A stretch of 13,091 nucleotides of DNA from an uncultured Collinsella sp. (GTDB lineage Bacteria; Actinomycetota; Coriobacteriia; Coriobacteriales; Coriobacteriaceae): contig CATYEN010000060.1 in assembly GCA_958405565.1 (NCBI GenBank), positions 1 through 13,091 of the forward strand, written 5' to 3'. Below the pieces are notes generated by a model that saw only the letters and a list, made by a program, of their open reading frames with translations, was not told the origin of the DNA and searched no databases. Position numbers and translations under genes: made by a program. Shown here piece by piece: positions 7,470 to 13,091 of the stretch; the first letter of the stretch is position 1; every line of letters starts with the position of its first letter.

Positions 7470-7566
7470 ATCTCTCATGCAAAAACTTTTGTTGGGTAAA
7501 GTTCGAGGTCAGTGGCGTTTTATACCGAGAATTTCAAAAAAGTTGAAAATTCATTACAAATTTGCG

Positions 7567-7595
7567 TTGACTTTAGGTAACTAAAGTTTCATACT
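7567..7595 (+). promoter_or_regulatory. Predicted cstA promoter
   Basis: TTGACT (7567-7572, five of six -35 consensus bases) and CATACT (7590-7595, four of six) are separated by 17 bases, with an AT-rich stretch upstream (7530-7563) that could act as an UP element. Transcription would begin near 7602, giving a leader of about 235 bases before the cstA start. This long leader holds the peptide and hairpins described separately. Confidence 0.6.
7570..7587. promoter_or_regulatory. Candidate operator palindrome in the cstA promoter spacer
   Basis: ACTTTAG and CTAAAGT form a perfect 7-bp inverted repeat around GTAA, running from inside the -35 box into the spacer. A dimeric regulator bound here would block RNA polymerase, so a repressor site is the natural reading. 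No regulator gene is in the window and the palindrome does not match a consensus I can name. Confidence 0.45.
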
Positions 7596-7613
7596 CCTTT
7601 TCAACCACTGGGG

Positions 7614-7642
7614 GATGTGAACACGCACGGATCGTTCACATC
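7614..7642 (+). promoter_or_regulatory. 5' leader hairpin ahead of the leader peptide
   Basis: GATGTGAAC (7614-7622) pairs perfectly with GTTCACATC (7634-7642), a 9-bp stem with an 11-base loop just downstream of the predicted transcription start. It may protect the 5' end of the transcript or be an operator in DNA. Its role is not evident from sequence. Confidence 0.4.
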
Positions 7643-7666
7643 ATGATTGAAGAGGATTTCTTAGAC

Positions 7667-7711
7667 ATGTTCACGCATCAGCTAAACATTATCAGCGTAG
7701 TAATTATCTGA
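7667..7711 (+). CDS. Ile/Val-rich leader peptide of the cstA attenuator
   Basis: An ATG at 7667 opens a 14-codon frame, MFTHQLNIISVVII, ending at TGA 7709-7711. Seven of the last nine codons are Leu, Ile or Val, the composition of ilv-type leader peptides. AGAGGA at 7651-7656 is a plausible ribosome site with 10-base spacing. An in-frame ATG at 7643 would give a 22-residue form (prefix MIEEDFLD), but it lacks a ribosome site. The stop codon falls inside the hairpin region, and an intrinsic terminator follows about 50 bases later, before cstA. By analogy with known attenuators, stalling at the Ile/Val codons when charged tRNA is short would change folding downstream. The peptide itself probably has no other role. 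Confidence 0.6.
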   Translation: MFTHQLNIISVVII

Positions 7712-7801
7712 TGCGGGTTAGCACATACAGCTAGCCCGTACGATAACGGGCGGCTGATGAAGATGAGGGCCGTCGAGCGCAACCGACGGCCCTCATTTTT
7801 T
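7674..7801 (+). promoter_or_regulatory. Putative ribosome-mediated attenuator of cstA
   Basis: Four mutually exclusive pairings can be drawn. H1: CGCATCAG 7674-7681 with CTGATGCG 7708-7715, over the leader peptide. H2: 7712-7722 with 7730-7740, 11 bp including two G-U pairs. H3: 7728-7739 with 7746-7756, sharing bases with H2. Antiterminator: GGCGGCT 7749-7755 with GGCCGTC 7768-7774, sharing bases with H3 and with the terminator. A ribosome stalled on the Ile/Val codons would open H1 and allow H2, which blocks H3 and frees the antiterminator. A ribosome at the stop codon would cover the H2 left arm, so H3 and the terminator form. The pairings are seen in the sequence. The switching order is inferred, and the antiterminator is weaker than the terminator. 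No T-box motif is present. Confidence 0.55.
7763..7801 (+). terminator. Intrinsic terminator in the cstA leader
   Basis: A perfect 13-bp stem (7763-7775 with 7784-7796) with an 8-base loop is followed by a run of T from 7796 to 7801. It lies 36 bases before the cstA start and downstream of the predicted promoter, so it must be bypassed for cstA to be expressed. This makes it a regulatory terminator rather than the end of a gene. Confidence 0.9.
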
Positions 7802-7836
7802 ATGTCTAGGAAGTTCTTTTTAGAGGAGGAAATGTA

Positions 7837-9726
7837 ATGAACGGAGTTTTGCTCATGGTTGTGGCCGCGGCGGTGCTCGCCTGCGGCTATCTGGGCTACG
7901 GCCGCTGGCTGGCCAACAAGTGGGGCGTTGACAAAGAGGCCCTCACGCCGGCCAAGCGCATGAAGGACGGCAAGAGCTTCTCGCCCGTCTCCGCCTTTAC
8001 CGCGTTCTCGCACCAGTTCAGCTCGATCTGCGGTGCTGGCCCTGTCACGGGTACGATCGTCGCCATGGCCTTTGGCTGGCTGCCCGTCGTGCTCTGGGTC
8101 CTCGTCGGCGGCATCTTCTTTGGCGCCGTCCACGACTTTGGTGCTCTGTACGCCTCGATGAAGAACAACGGCAAGTCGCTCGCTCAGCTCATCGAGAAGT
8201 ACATCGGCAAGACCGGCCGTCGCCTGTTCCTGCTGTTCTGCTGGCTGTTCTGCATCATCGTCATCGCCGCCTTCACTGACATGGTCTGCAAGACGTTCAT
8301 GTTCACCCCGGCCGTTGACGCTTCTGGCGCCGCTACCGGTGCCATCGACTTCACCAAGTCCTATGCCGCTGGCTGTGCTGGCACCATCTCCATCCTGTTC
8401 ACCTTCGTCGCTATCGCCTTTGGTTGGGCCCAGAAGAAGTTCAACCTCACCGGTGCCGCCGAGTTCGTCACCGGCGTGGTCCTCATGGTCCTCATGTTCG
8501 CCGTCGGTATGCAGTTCCCGGTCTACCTGGATAAGTTCCAGTGGTTCGCCGTCGTCATGGTCTACCTGGTCTTCGCTGGCGCCATGCCCATCCAGATGCT
8601 CAAGACCCCGCGTGACTACCTCACTTCCATCATGATGATCGTCATGATCGTTTGCGCTGTCCTCGGCATCGTCGTCCTGGGCGTCAACGGCCAGGCCACC
8701 ATCACCGCTCCGGTCTTCACCGGCTTCTCCACTGCCTCCGGCATGATGTTCCCGGTCCTGTTCGTTTCCGTCGCTTGCGGTGCTCTCTCCGGTTTCCACA
8801 GCCTCGTTTCTTCCGGCACCTCTTCTAAGCAGGTCGAGAAGGAGCAGGACGCCGTCAAGGTCGGTTATGGCGCCATGATCGTCGAGTCCTTCGTCGGCAT
8901 CCTTGCCATCATCGTCGCCGGCATCATGTTCTCCGACATGAACACCGCCGGTACCGGCGCCCTCAACGCCGGCGTCGCTTCCACCCCGTTCCAGATCTTC
9001 GCCGCTGGCATCTCCCGCGGTATGCAGGCCTTTGGTGTTGACGGCACGCTCGCTACCGTCTTTATGACCATGAACGTTTCCGCTCTGGCCCTGACCTCGC
9101 TCGACGCTGTCGCCCGCATCGCCCGCACCTCGTTCTCCGAGTTCTTTGCCCAGACCAACGACGCCCTGGCCATCGAGTCCAAGGCCGGCTACATGAAGGT
9201 CCTCGGCAACCCCTGGTTCGCCACGGTCGTCACCCTGCTTCCCGGCCTCGCCCTCGCCTTTGGCGGCTATGCCAACATCTGGCCGCTCTTTGGTGCCTCC
9301 AACCAGCTGCTCGGCGGTATGACCATGATCACCCTCGCCGTGTTCTGCAAGTGCACCGGCCGCAAGGGTTGGATGCTCTACGTGCCCGTCGCCTTCCTGC
9401 TCTGCTGCACGTTCACCTCGCTGGTCCAGAGCGCCATGGGCTGCATGACCGCCGTCCAGGCTTATGGCTTCTTTGGCACCATCCCGGCTACCGCCACCAC
9501 GGCTGCCGTCTCCGTCGCCGCCACTAAGGGCCTGCAGCTCGTCTTCGCTGTCCTGCTGATGGTCCTGGGCCTCATCGTCGCCGTCAACTGCCTCAAGGAG
9601 TTCTTCGGCAAGGAGGCCGGCTCCATGCCTGACGAGGAGCCCGAGTGGTCCGAGATGGGCAAGGCCGAGTATGGTCGCGCTGCTGCCGCTGAGGCTCCTG
9701 CCGACGCCGAGGCCGCCCAGGCTTAG
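7837..9726 (+). CDS. cstA: CstA-family carbon starvation / peptide or pyruvate transporter
   Basis: CstA-family proteins are inner-membrane carriers; studied members take up peptides or pyruvate, probably with protons. The 629-residue protein is hydrophobic throughout with many membrane spans. It has the signature block SAFTAFSHQFSSICGAGP (52-69), GAVHDFGALYASMKNNGKSL (96-115) and, in the middle, LVSSGTSSKQVEKEQDA. It is shorter than E. coli CstA or BtsT (about 700), as many Gram-positive homologues are. The C-terminus is an acidic, alanine-rich cytoplasmic tail. A strong GAGGAGG (7823-7829) precedes the ATG. Codons end in C far more than in neighbouring genes (GTC, ATC, ACC dominate), suggesting high expression. 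The gene is monocistronic, between a leader terminator and a 3' terminator. Substrate cannot be read from sequence. The Ile/Val leader hints at a link to amino acid supply. Confidence 0.92.
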   Translation: MNGVLLMVVAAAVLACGYLGYGRWLANKWGVDKEALTPAKRMKDGKSFSPVSAFTAFSHQFSSICGAGPVTGTIVAMAFGWLPVVLWVLVGGIFFGAVHDFGALYASMKNNGKSLAQLIEKYIGKTGRRLFLLFCWLFCIIVIAAFTDMVCKTFMFTPAVDASGAATGAIDFTKSYAAGCAGTISILFTFVAIAFGWAQKKFNLTGAAEFVTGVVLMVLMFAVGMQFPVYLDKFQWFAVVMVYLVFAGAMPIQMLKTPRDYLTSIMMIVMIVCAVLGIVVLGVNGQATITAPVFTGFSTASGMMFPVLFVSVACGALSGFHSLVSSGTSSKQVEKEQDAVKVGYGAMIVESFVGILAIIVAGIMFSDMNTAGTGALNAGVASTPFQIFAAGISRGMQAFGVDGTLATVFMTMNVSALALTSLDAVARIARTSFSEFFAQTNDALAIESKAGYMKVLGNPWFATVVTLLPGLALAFGGYANIWPLFGASNQLLGGMTMITLAVFCKCTGRKGWMLYVPVAFLLCCTFTSLVQSAMGCMTAVQAYGFFGTIPATATTAAVSVAATKGLQLVFAVLLMVLGLIVAVNCLKEFFGKEAGSMPDEEPEWSEMGKAEYGRAAAAEAPADAEAAQA

Positions 9727-9765
9727 CCGATCGGACGGATTGAATCCTCCATCTCTATGACTCGG

Positions 9766-9803
9766 AAAGACCGGGTCCGCAGAACGCGGGCCCGGTCTTT
9801 TTT
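9766..9803 (+). terminator. Intrinsic terminator after cstA
   Basis: A 15-bp stem (9766-9780 with 9786-9800, one G-T wobble) with an AGAAC loop runs into six T (9798-9803). It starts 40 bases after the cstA stop and cleanly ends that transcript before the next gene. Confidence 0.92.
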
Positions 9804-9909
9804 CTTGTGAAGACGGGCGATGCCAGGGGTGTTCTCGCAGATGTTTTGCGTGGACGGGCACGCGCGTTGTACCATATGGACGTATATGTGTGCATATGAA
9901 AGGGGCCCC

Positions 9910-12093
9910 GTGGCCAAGACGGTATATTCCGATAACCAGAACAATGTCGATGCCCTGGCCGAGCGCCTGAGCAGTCAGACATCGCTTTCTGCCGAGCGGG
10001 CTAAGCTCGTTGCCTACGACCTGCTCTGCCGTAAGGCGCTTAAGATCAAGTCGAGCGCTCTGGCGCAAATTTTCCGCTCCGTGGATAAGGAGTGCGATAC
10101 CAAGGCGATGCGCGACGAGTTTATCGCGGCAAAGATTGTGACCAAGATCGAGGGCAGCGGCATTAACGGGCGCCCCGCGTTCTATACCATCAATGCCGAG
10201 GTTCACGACGCTCAGGAGCGGCCTGCCGATGTCGCAGAAAAGGCTTCCGTCGATGATTCCGTTGAGATGCCCGCTGTGGAAGAAGTTGCCCCGCGTGAGC
10301 ATGTCGATACTGACGAGCTGCTCGATGAGCATGTCGTGCGCGCCTTCACCGCCAAGGCGGGGCGAGGCGGCTTTGGCGGAGGCGGCAAGCGCGATGCGCA
10401 GCGCCGTGCCCAGCAGGAGCGTTTCCGTCGTGCCGTGGCTCAAAAGGACGGGGCCGATATCGAGACTGTCGAGAACGAGCCTGTCGCCGAGCCGCAGGAG
10501 CCTGTGAAAGAACAGAAGTCCGCTGAGCCTCGGGAGCCCAAGCGTCGTCGCGGTGCGCACTTTAAGGCCGAGCAGCAGGATGCCGCGCGCGAAGTCGAAA
10601 AGCCTGTCGAGACCGTGGATGCGGCTGACGAGCCGGCCAAGAAGGCCCCGGGCTCGTGTCGTCCCGGTCGTGGCTTTGCGGGTTGCGCGTATCCCGTAAA
10701 GCGTCAGGAAAAGGTCGATCAGGTTCCGGAGACACGCGCCGAGAAGGCCGAGAAGCCTGCCGAGCCGGAAGTTCGTGAACAGAAGCCTGTTGAGCAAAAG
10801 GTTGCGTCCGATGTTGAGGTTCAGGGCCAACAGCCTGCGAACGAGCAGACGGGGGAGGGCACTTCGAACAAGCCTCGCCGCCGTCGTCATCGCGGCGGTC
10901 GCGGCTCAAATGCCCAGACTGCTGCCGAACAGGGAACGACGCGCGACGAAGATGTGAAGTCAGACACTCCGGTGGAGCAGCCCAAGCGTCGGTCGGCGAA
11001 GGAGGGCAAGTCCGAGCGCTCGCAAAAGCAGGCGTCTACGCCGAAGGGCGAGTGCAGCGCCCAGGGCGATTCTAAGCACAAGTCTCAGAAGAAGCCGGAA
11101 TCTGCCGCGGCAGATGCTGCTGCCCGGCAGGCCGAGACGACCGTCAACGGCGAGGTTTCGGCATTTGCCCTGGTCCGCGTTTTGGGCAGGCAGCTGCTCA
11201 AGGTCGTCCCCACGCCCACGGCGCTCTCCAAGATTAAGGAGCAGCAGACTCAGATCGTTAAGGTCGAGGGCAAGGACGGCAAAAAGGCTCCGCAGCGCGC
11301 TCAGCACAACGAGATGTCCAATCGCAAGATTGCCGAGGAAATCGCAATTATCCAGGCTTGGATTGAGCAGAACCGCGGCGCCGACACGCCGGTTGCCTCG
11401 CGTCGCCAGCGCGCCTATCAGATCTTTAATGACGAGAAAGCCTTTGACGGCAAGCACGGCGAGCGCTTGATCAGGCGTATGACCGAAAAGGGCATCAGCA
11501 TGCAGGCGATTAAGGTCGCCCCCAACCGCCCCGTGCACTTTACGGGCTTTTTTACGCTGGGTGCCGACAAGCCGTTCATTATGGTCGAGAACTTGGATAC
11601 CTACGACGAGATCGTCAAGCTTCTGCGCGGCCGCAAGCACGCCAGGCTCTTTGGCACCAAGGTGGGCGGCGTGATCTTTGGCGGCGGCTGCAAGGCGAGT
11701 GTCTCGCACGCACTGGATGATTATCTGGCCGAGATCGGCTATCGCTTTAACTACGTCTACTACGTGGGCGACATCGATCGAGAGGGCGCACGCATCGTCG
11801 AGCAGGCCCGCAATGCCAACGTCGTTGAGATTCGCCTGCATGCCGGCATGTATCGCGCCATGCTCGCCGAGCATAAGCGCCGCGTGAAGGCCGGCGGAGA
11901 GTGTGAGCCCGCGGCGGCCAACCAGGGTGTGCCGCAGAACCTGGCGGCGACGATCAAGGACCTGCCCATGGTTACGCGCGTGCAGTTCCGCAATGTGCTG
12001 CGCGAGGGCGGGCGAATTCCGCAGGAGATCCTGATGACCGCCGACTATCGGGATGGCGACTCGGGAAGCTTCGACCGCATGCTGAACAATTAA
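9910..12093 (+). CDS. JetD-like (DUF2220/TOPRIM-like) protein with long disordered linker
   Basis: The 727-residue protein has three parts. Residues about 1-97 look like a compact helical, winged-helix-like domain (LSAERAKLVAYDLLCRKALK ... NGRPAFYTINAE). Residues about 100-410 are low-complexity, rich in Glu, Pro, Lys and Arg, with basic patches (GGFGGGGKRDAQRR 153-166, KRRRGAHFK 211-219, KPRRRRHRGGRG 321-332) like the RNA-binding arms of RNase E. The C-terminal domain (about 470-727) has RRQRAYQIFNDEKAFDG, FIMVENLDTYDEI (Glu560), VIFGGGC and YYVGDIDREGARI (Asp621, Asp623). The E and DxD placement and the FNDEK block resemble the TOPRIM nuclease domain of JetD (Wadjet, DUF2220). I chose GTG 9910, with AAAGGGG at 9899-9905; an in-frame ATG at 9886 and a longer frame from 9820 are possible. 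The role is unknown; DNA or RNA cleavage is an inference. Confidence 0.7.
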   Translation: MAKTVYSDNQNNVDALAERLSSQTSLSAERAKLVAYDLLCRKALKIKSSALAQIFRSVDKECDTKAMRDEFIAAKIVTKIEGSGINGRPAFYTINAEVHDAQERPADVAEKASVDDSVEMPAVEEVAPREHVDTDELLDEHVVRAFTAKAGRGGFGGGGKRDAQRRAQQERFRRAVAQKDGADIETVENEPVAEPQEPVKEQKSAEPREPKRRRGAHFKAEQQDAAREVEKPVETVDAADEPAKKAPGSCRPGRGFAGCAYPVKRQEKVDQVPETRAEKAEKPAEPEVREQKPVEQKVASDVEVQGQQPANEQTGEGTSNKPRRRRHRGGRGSNAQTAAEQGTTRDEDVKSDTPVEQPKRRSAKEGKSERSQKQASTPKGECSAQGDSKHKSQKKPESAAADAAARQAETTVNGEVSAFALVRVLGRQLLKVVPTPTALSKIKEQQTQIVKVEGKDGKKAPQRAQHNEMSNRKIAEEIAIIQAWIEQNRGADTPVASRRQRAYQIFNDEKAFDGKHGERLIRRMTEKGISMQAIKVAPNRPVHFTGFFTLGADKPFIMVENLDTYDEIVKLLRGRKHARLFGTKVGGVIFGGGCKASVSHALDDYLAEIGYRFNYVYYVGDIDREGARIVEQARNANVVEIRLHAGMYRAMLAEHKRRVKAGGECEPAAANQGVPQNLAATIKDLPMVTRVQFRNVLREGGRIPQEILMTADYRDGDSGSFDRMLNN

Positions 12094-12098
12094 ATTCC

Positions 12099-12128
12099 GC
12101 CGGCCCCGGTAGAGCGGGGGACACCGGC
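12099..12128 (+). terminator. Weak terminator-like hairpin after the JetD-like gene
   Basis: GCCGGCCCCG (12099-12108) can pair with CGGGG (12115-12119) and, past a GACA bulge, CCGGC (12124-12128). It begins six bases after the stop codon, but only TTAGGTTT follows, not a real T run. It may end transcription together with the adjoining repeat copy 3. Confidence 0.4.
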
Positions 12129-12133
12129 TTAGG

Positions 12134-12208
12134 TTTCCTGCTCTACAGTCCTGCTCACGACGGAGGCCACATTAAGTGGCCTCCTGTTCGTGCGGAACTC
12201 GCGATAAA
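12134..12208. repeat. Composite repeat core, copy 3 (same orientation as copy 1)
   Basis: The 69-base core (12137-12205) plus flanking TTT and AAA is identical to copy 1 at all 75 positions. The long perfect arms of copies 1 and 2 are missing. The left flank (about 12104-12133) and the complement of the right flank (12209-12230) align only with gaps and mismatches, which may be decayed arms or chance. A smaller pairing, AGGTTTCC (12131-12138) with GGAAACCT (12231-12238), could enclose the core. It lies between the JetD-like gene and the convergent acetyltransferase gene. Confidence 0.9.
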
Positions 12209-12291
12209 CTTCATCAGTGCCCGCCCCACGGGAAACCTGCCAATAAGAGACAGGTTCATTTTGGTTGGTTTTATCTGGGAAAATGCTTCAG

Positions 12292-12912
12292 CTATGACCT
12301 AGTTGCCTTGTTGTAGGCATTCAGTTGATCTTGCCAGAGCTTGCGATCGCTGTCGGTAATCTCTCGAATGATATGAGCCGGATTACCGCCGATGATGACG
12401 TGGCTGGGGACGTCTTTGACAACGACTGATCCTGAGGCGATGACAACGTTGCTTCCGATTGTTACGCCCGGATTGATAATCACACCGCCGCCCATCCAGA
12501 CGTTGTCGCCAATTGTGACAGGCTTTGCATACTCAAGGTCCAGATTGCGCACATCTGCATCAATAGGATGCCCAGCGGTGAAAATGCTCACATGGGGTCC
12601 CAGAAAAACGTTGTCGCCAAAGGTCACGTAGTTTTCGTCCAGAATCGTCAGGCCAGTATTCGCATAGAAATGATTGCCAAACGAAATCCTATCGCCGTGA
12701 TCAAAATAGACAGGAGCCGTTAAGACCATATCGTCCGGAGCGGCGCGAAAACACTTCTTAAGTTCCTCAAGAGCACTCGAATCAGCCCAATACTCCGACT
12801 CGTTAAACAACTTCTGAGCCGCATGCACCCTACTAAACGAATCGTCGCCAGCTCTATAGGGGTTATAAAGCTCCCCAGCAATCATGCGATCCCATTCAAC
12901 CTTATTGATCAT
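12292..12912 (-). CDS. maa: Maltose/galactoside O-acetyltransferase family protein
   Basis: Enzymes of this family transfer acetyl from acetyl-CoA to a sugar hydroxyl, usually as a detoxifying or modifying step in the cytoplasm. The N-terminus is a Mac domain (EWDRMIAGELYNPY, then the VHAAQKLFNE helix), followed by a left-handed beta helix of hexapeptide repeats (VTFGDNVFLGPHVSI, PVTIGDNVWMGGGVIINPG, VTIGSNVVIASGSVV). The catalytic histidine sits in TAGHPID and the family's GNPA motif is near the end. I chose the ATG at 12912 (MINKVEW), preceded by GGGGG five bases away, over one four codons upstream at 12924 that lacks a ribosome site. That gives 206 residues, near normal. The gene has visibly lower GC than its neighbours, is on the other strand, and is bracketed by inverted repeat cores, so it may be acquired. 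The acceptor sugar is not known. Confidence 0.9.
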   Translation of the reverse strand: MINKVEWDRMIAGELYNPYRAGDDSFSRVHAAQKLFNESEYWADSSALEELKKCFRAAPDDMVLTAPVYFDHGDRISFGNHFYANTGLTILDENYVTFGDNVFLGPHVSIFTAGHPIDADVRNLDLEYAKPVTIGDNVWMGGGVIINPGVTIGSNVVIASGSVVVKDVPSHVIIGGNPAHIIREITDSDRKLWQDQLNAYNKATRS

Positions 12913-12949
12913 GCCAACCCCCATCAGCTATGCGTCAGATGCGAAACAA

Positions 12950-12980
12950 AGTATAGCAACTAAGAACAGGAACGCAGCAA
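12950..12980 (-). promoter_or_regulatory. Candidate promoter of the acetyltransferase gene
   Basis: On the minus strand a TATACT -10 box lies at 12955-12950 (five of six consensus bases), in the context TTGCTATACTTTG. The best -35 candidate is TTGCTG at 12980-12975, with a long 19-base spacer. Transcription would start near 12943, some 30 bases before the chosen start codon. Confidence 0.5.
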
Positions 12981-13037
12981 GCGCCCAACAGCGTTAACCA
13001 GCCCTTTTGCTATCCCCGGCGGGGTCCGCGGGTAAAG

Positions 13038-13091
13038 TTTATCGCGAGTTCCGCACGAGCCGGAGAGCACTTAATGTGCTCTCCGTGCGAG
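13038..13091. repeat. Composite repeat, copy 4, cut by the window end (same orientation as copy 2)
   Basis: The 54 bases from 13038 to the window end are identical to 7365-7418 of copy 2, including the GGAGAGCAC/GTGCTCTCC hairpin variant. The left flank (about 13005-13037) is unlike any other arm in the window. The rest of the core and any right arm lie outside. With copy 3 in the opposite orientation it brackets the acetyltransferase gene. Confidence 0.88.

Noticed and set aside
5999..7471. A 490-codon open frame on the minus strand
   Set aside because: Most of it is the complement of tsaD, and its start lies in the arms of repeat copy 2. Only the short TsaD-like stretch at 7206-7279 is meaningful, and it is listed as a remnant.
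7302..7499. A small plus-strand open frame of 65 codons
   Set aside because: It reads straight through the inverted arms and core of repeat copy 2, so its peptide is an artefact of the palindrome. No ribosome site precedes it.
7603..7801. T-box riboswitch in the cstA leader
   Set aside because: No T-box sequence of the AGGGTGGNACCGCG type and no specifier-loop arrangement is seen. The leader peptide with its own stop codon fits ribosome-mediated attenuation better.
7678..10890. A 1070-codon open frame on the minus strand
   Set aside because: It lies antisense to cstA and the JetD-like gene, spans two terminators and a promoter region, and its translation is low-complexity (His/Asp/Gly-rich) as expected for the complement of C-biased codons. 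Both plus-strand genes have recognisable domains.
9910..12093. A complete Wadjet (JetABCD) defence system
   Set aside because: Only a JetD-like C-terminal domain is present. Neighbours are a transporter and a sugar acetyltransferase, with no SMC-like JetC, JetA or JetB gene.
12234..12256. Terminator between repeat copy 3 and the acetyltransferase gene
   Set aside because: AACCTG and CAGGTT form only a 6-bp stem with a long loop, followed by CATTTT. It is too weak to call on either strand.
7037..13091. CRISPR array made of the repeated cores
   Set aside because: The four copies are far apart, in alternating orientation, with no regular spacers and no cas genes.

Overview
The window looks like chromosome of a high-GC actinobacterium. 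The operon content, strong GC/GC3 bias and the single-chain TsaB-RimI-TsaD protein point to the Coriobacteriia, most likely a Collinsella-like gut bacterium. This taxonomic call is inference from gene style, not from a database match.

Region 1 (1-7024, plus strand). A strong intrinsic terminator closes an upstream unit. A promoter then leads into a tightly packed six-gene operon: acpS (holo-ACP synthase), nnr (NAD(P)HX epimerase/dehydratase), alr (alanine racemase), a family 4 Fe-S uracil-DNA glycosylase, tsaE, and one 794-residue chain joining TsaB, RimI and TsaD. Gene gaps run from a 14-base overlap to 12 bases. The products serve lipid carrier activation, cofactor repair, D-alanine supply, base excision repair and the t6A37 tRNA modification. 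tsaE and the fusion supply three of the t6A proteins.

Region 2 (7025-7836, no large gene). This contains two copies of a composite repeat. Each has a roughly 69-base core that folds into an inner hairpin, enclosed by long inverted arms (44 and 34 bases). The arms are self-complementary within a copy but unrelated between copies. Between the copies lies an inverted, diverged duplicate of the tsaD 3' end. Then comes a promoter with a palindrome in its spacer, and a structured leader encoding a 14-residue Ile/Val-rich peptide (MFTHQLNIISVVII) followed by competing hairpins and an intrinsic terminator. This is the layout of a ribosome-mediated attenuator.

Region 3 (7837-9803). A CstA-family membrane transporter with extreme C-ending codon bias, closed by a strong terminator. 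The attenuator suggests that charged Ile/Val tRNA supply sets its expression.

Region 4 (9910-12093). A 727-residue protein with a winged-helix-like N-terminus, a long charged disordered linker, and a C-terminal TOPRIM-like domain resembling JetD of Wadjet (DUF2220). No other Wadjet genes are present.

Region 5 (12094-13091). A lower-GC maltose/galactoside O-acetyltransferase gene on the minus strand, bracketed by two more copies of the repeat core in opposite orientation. The last copy is cut by the window end.
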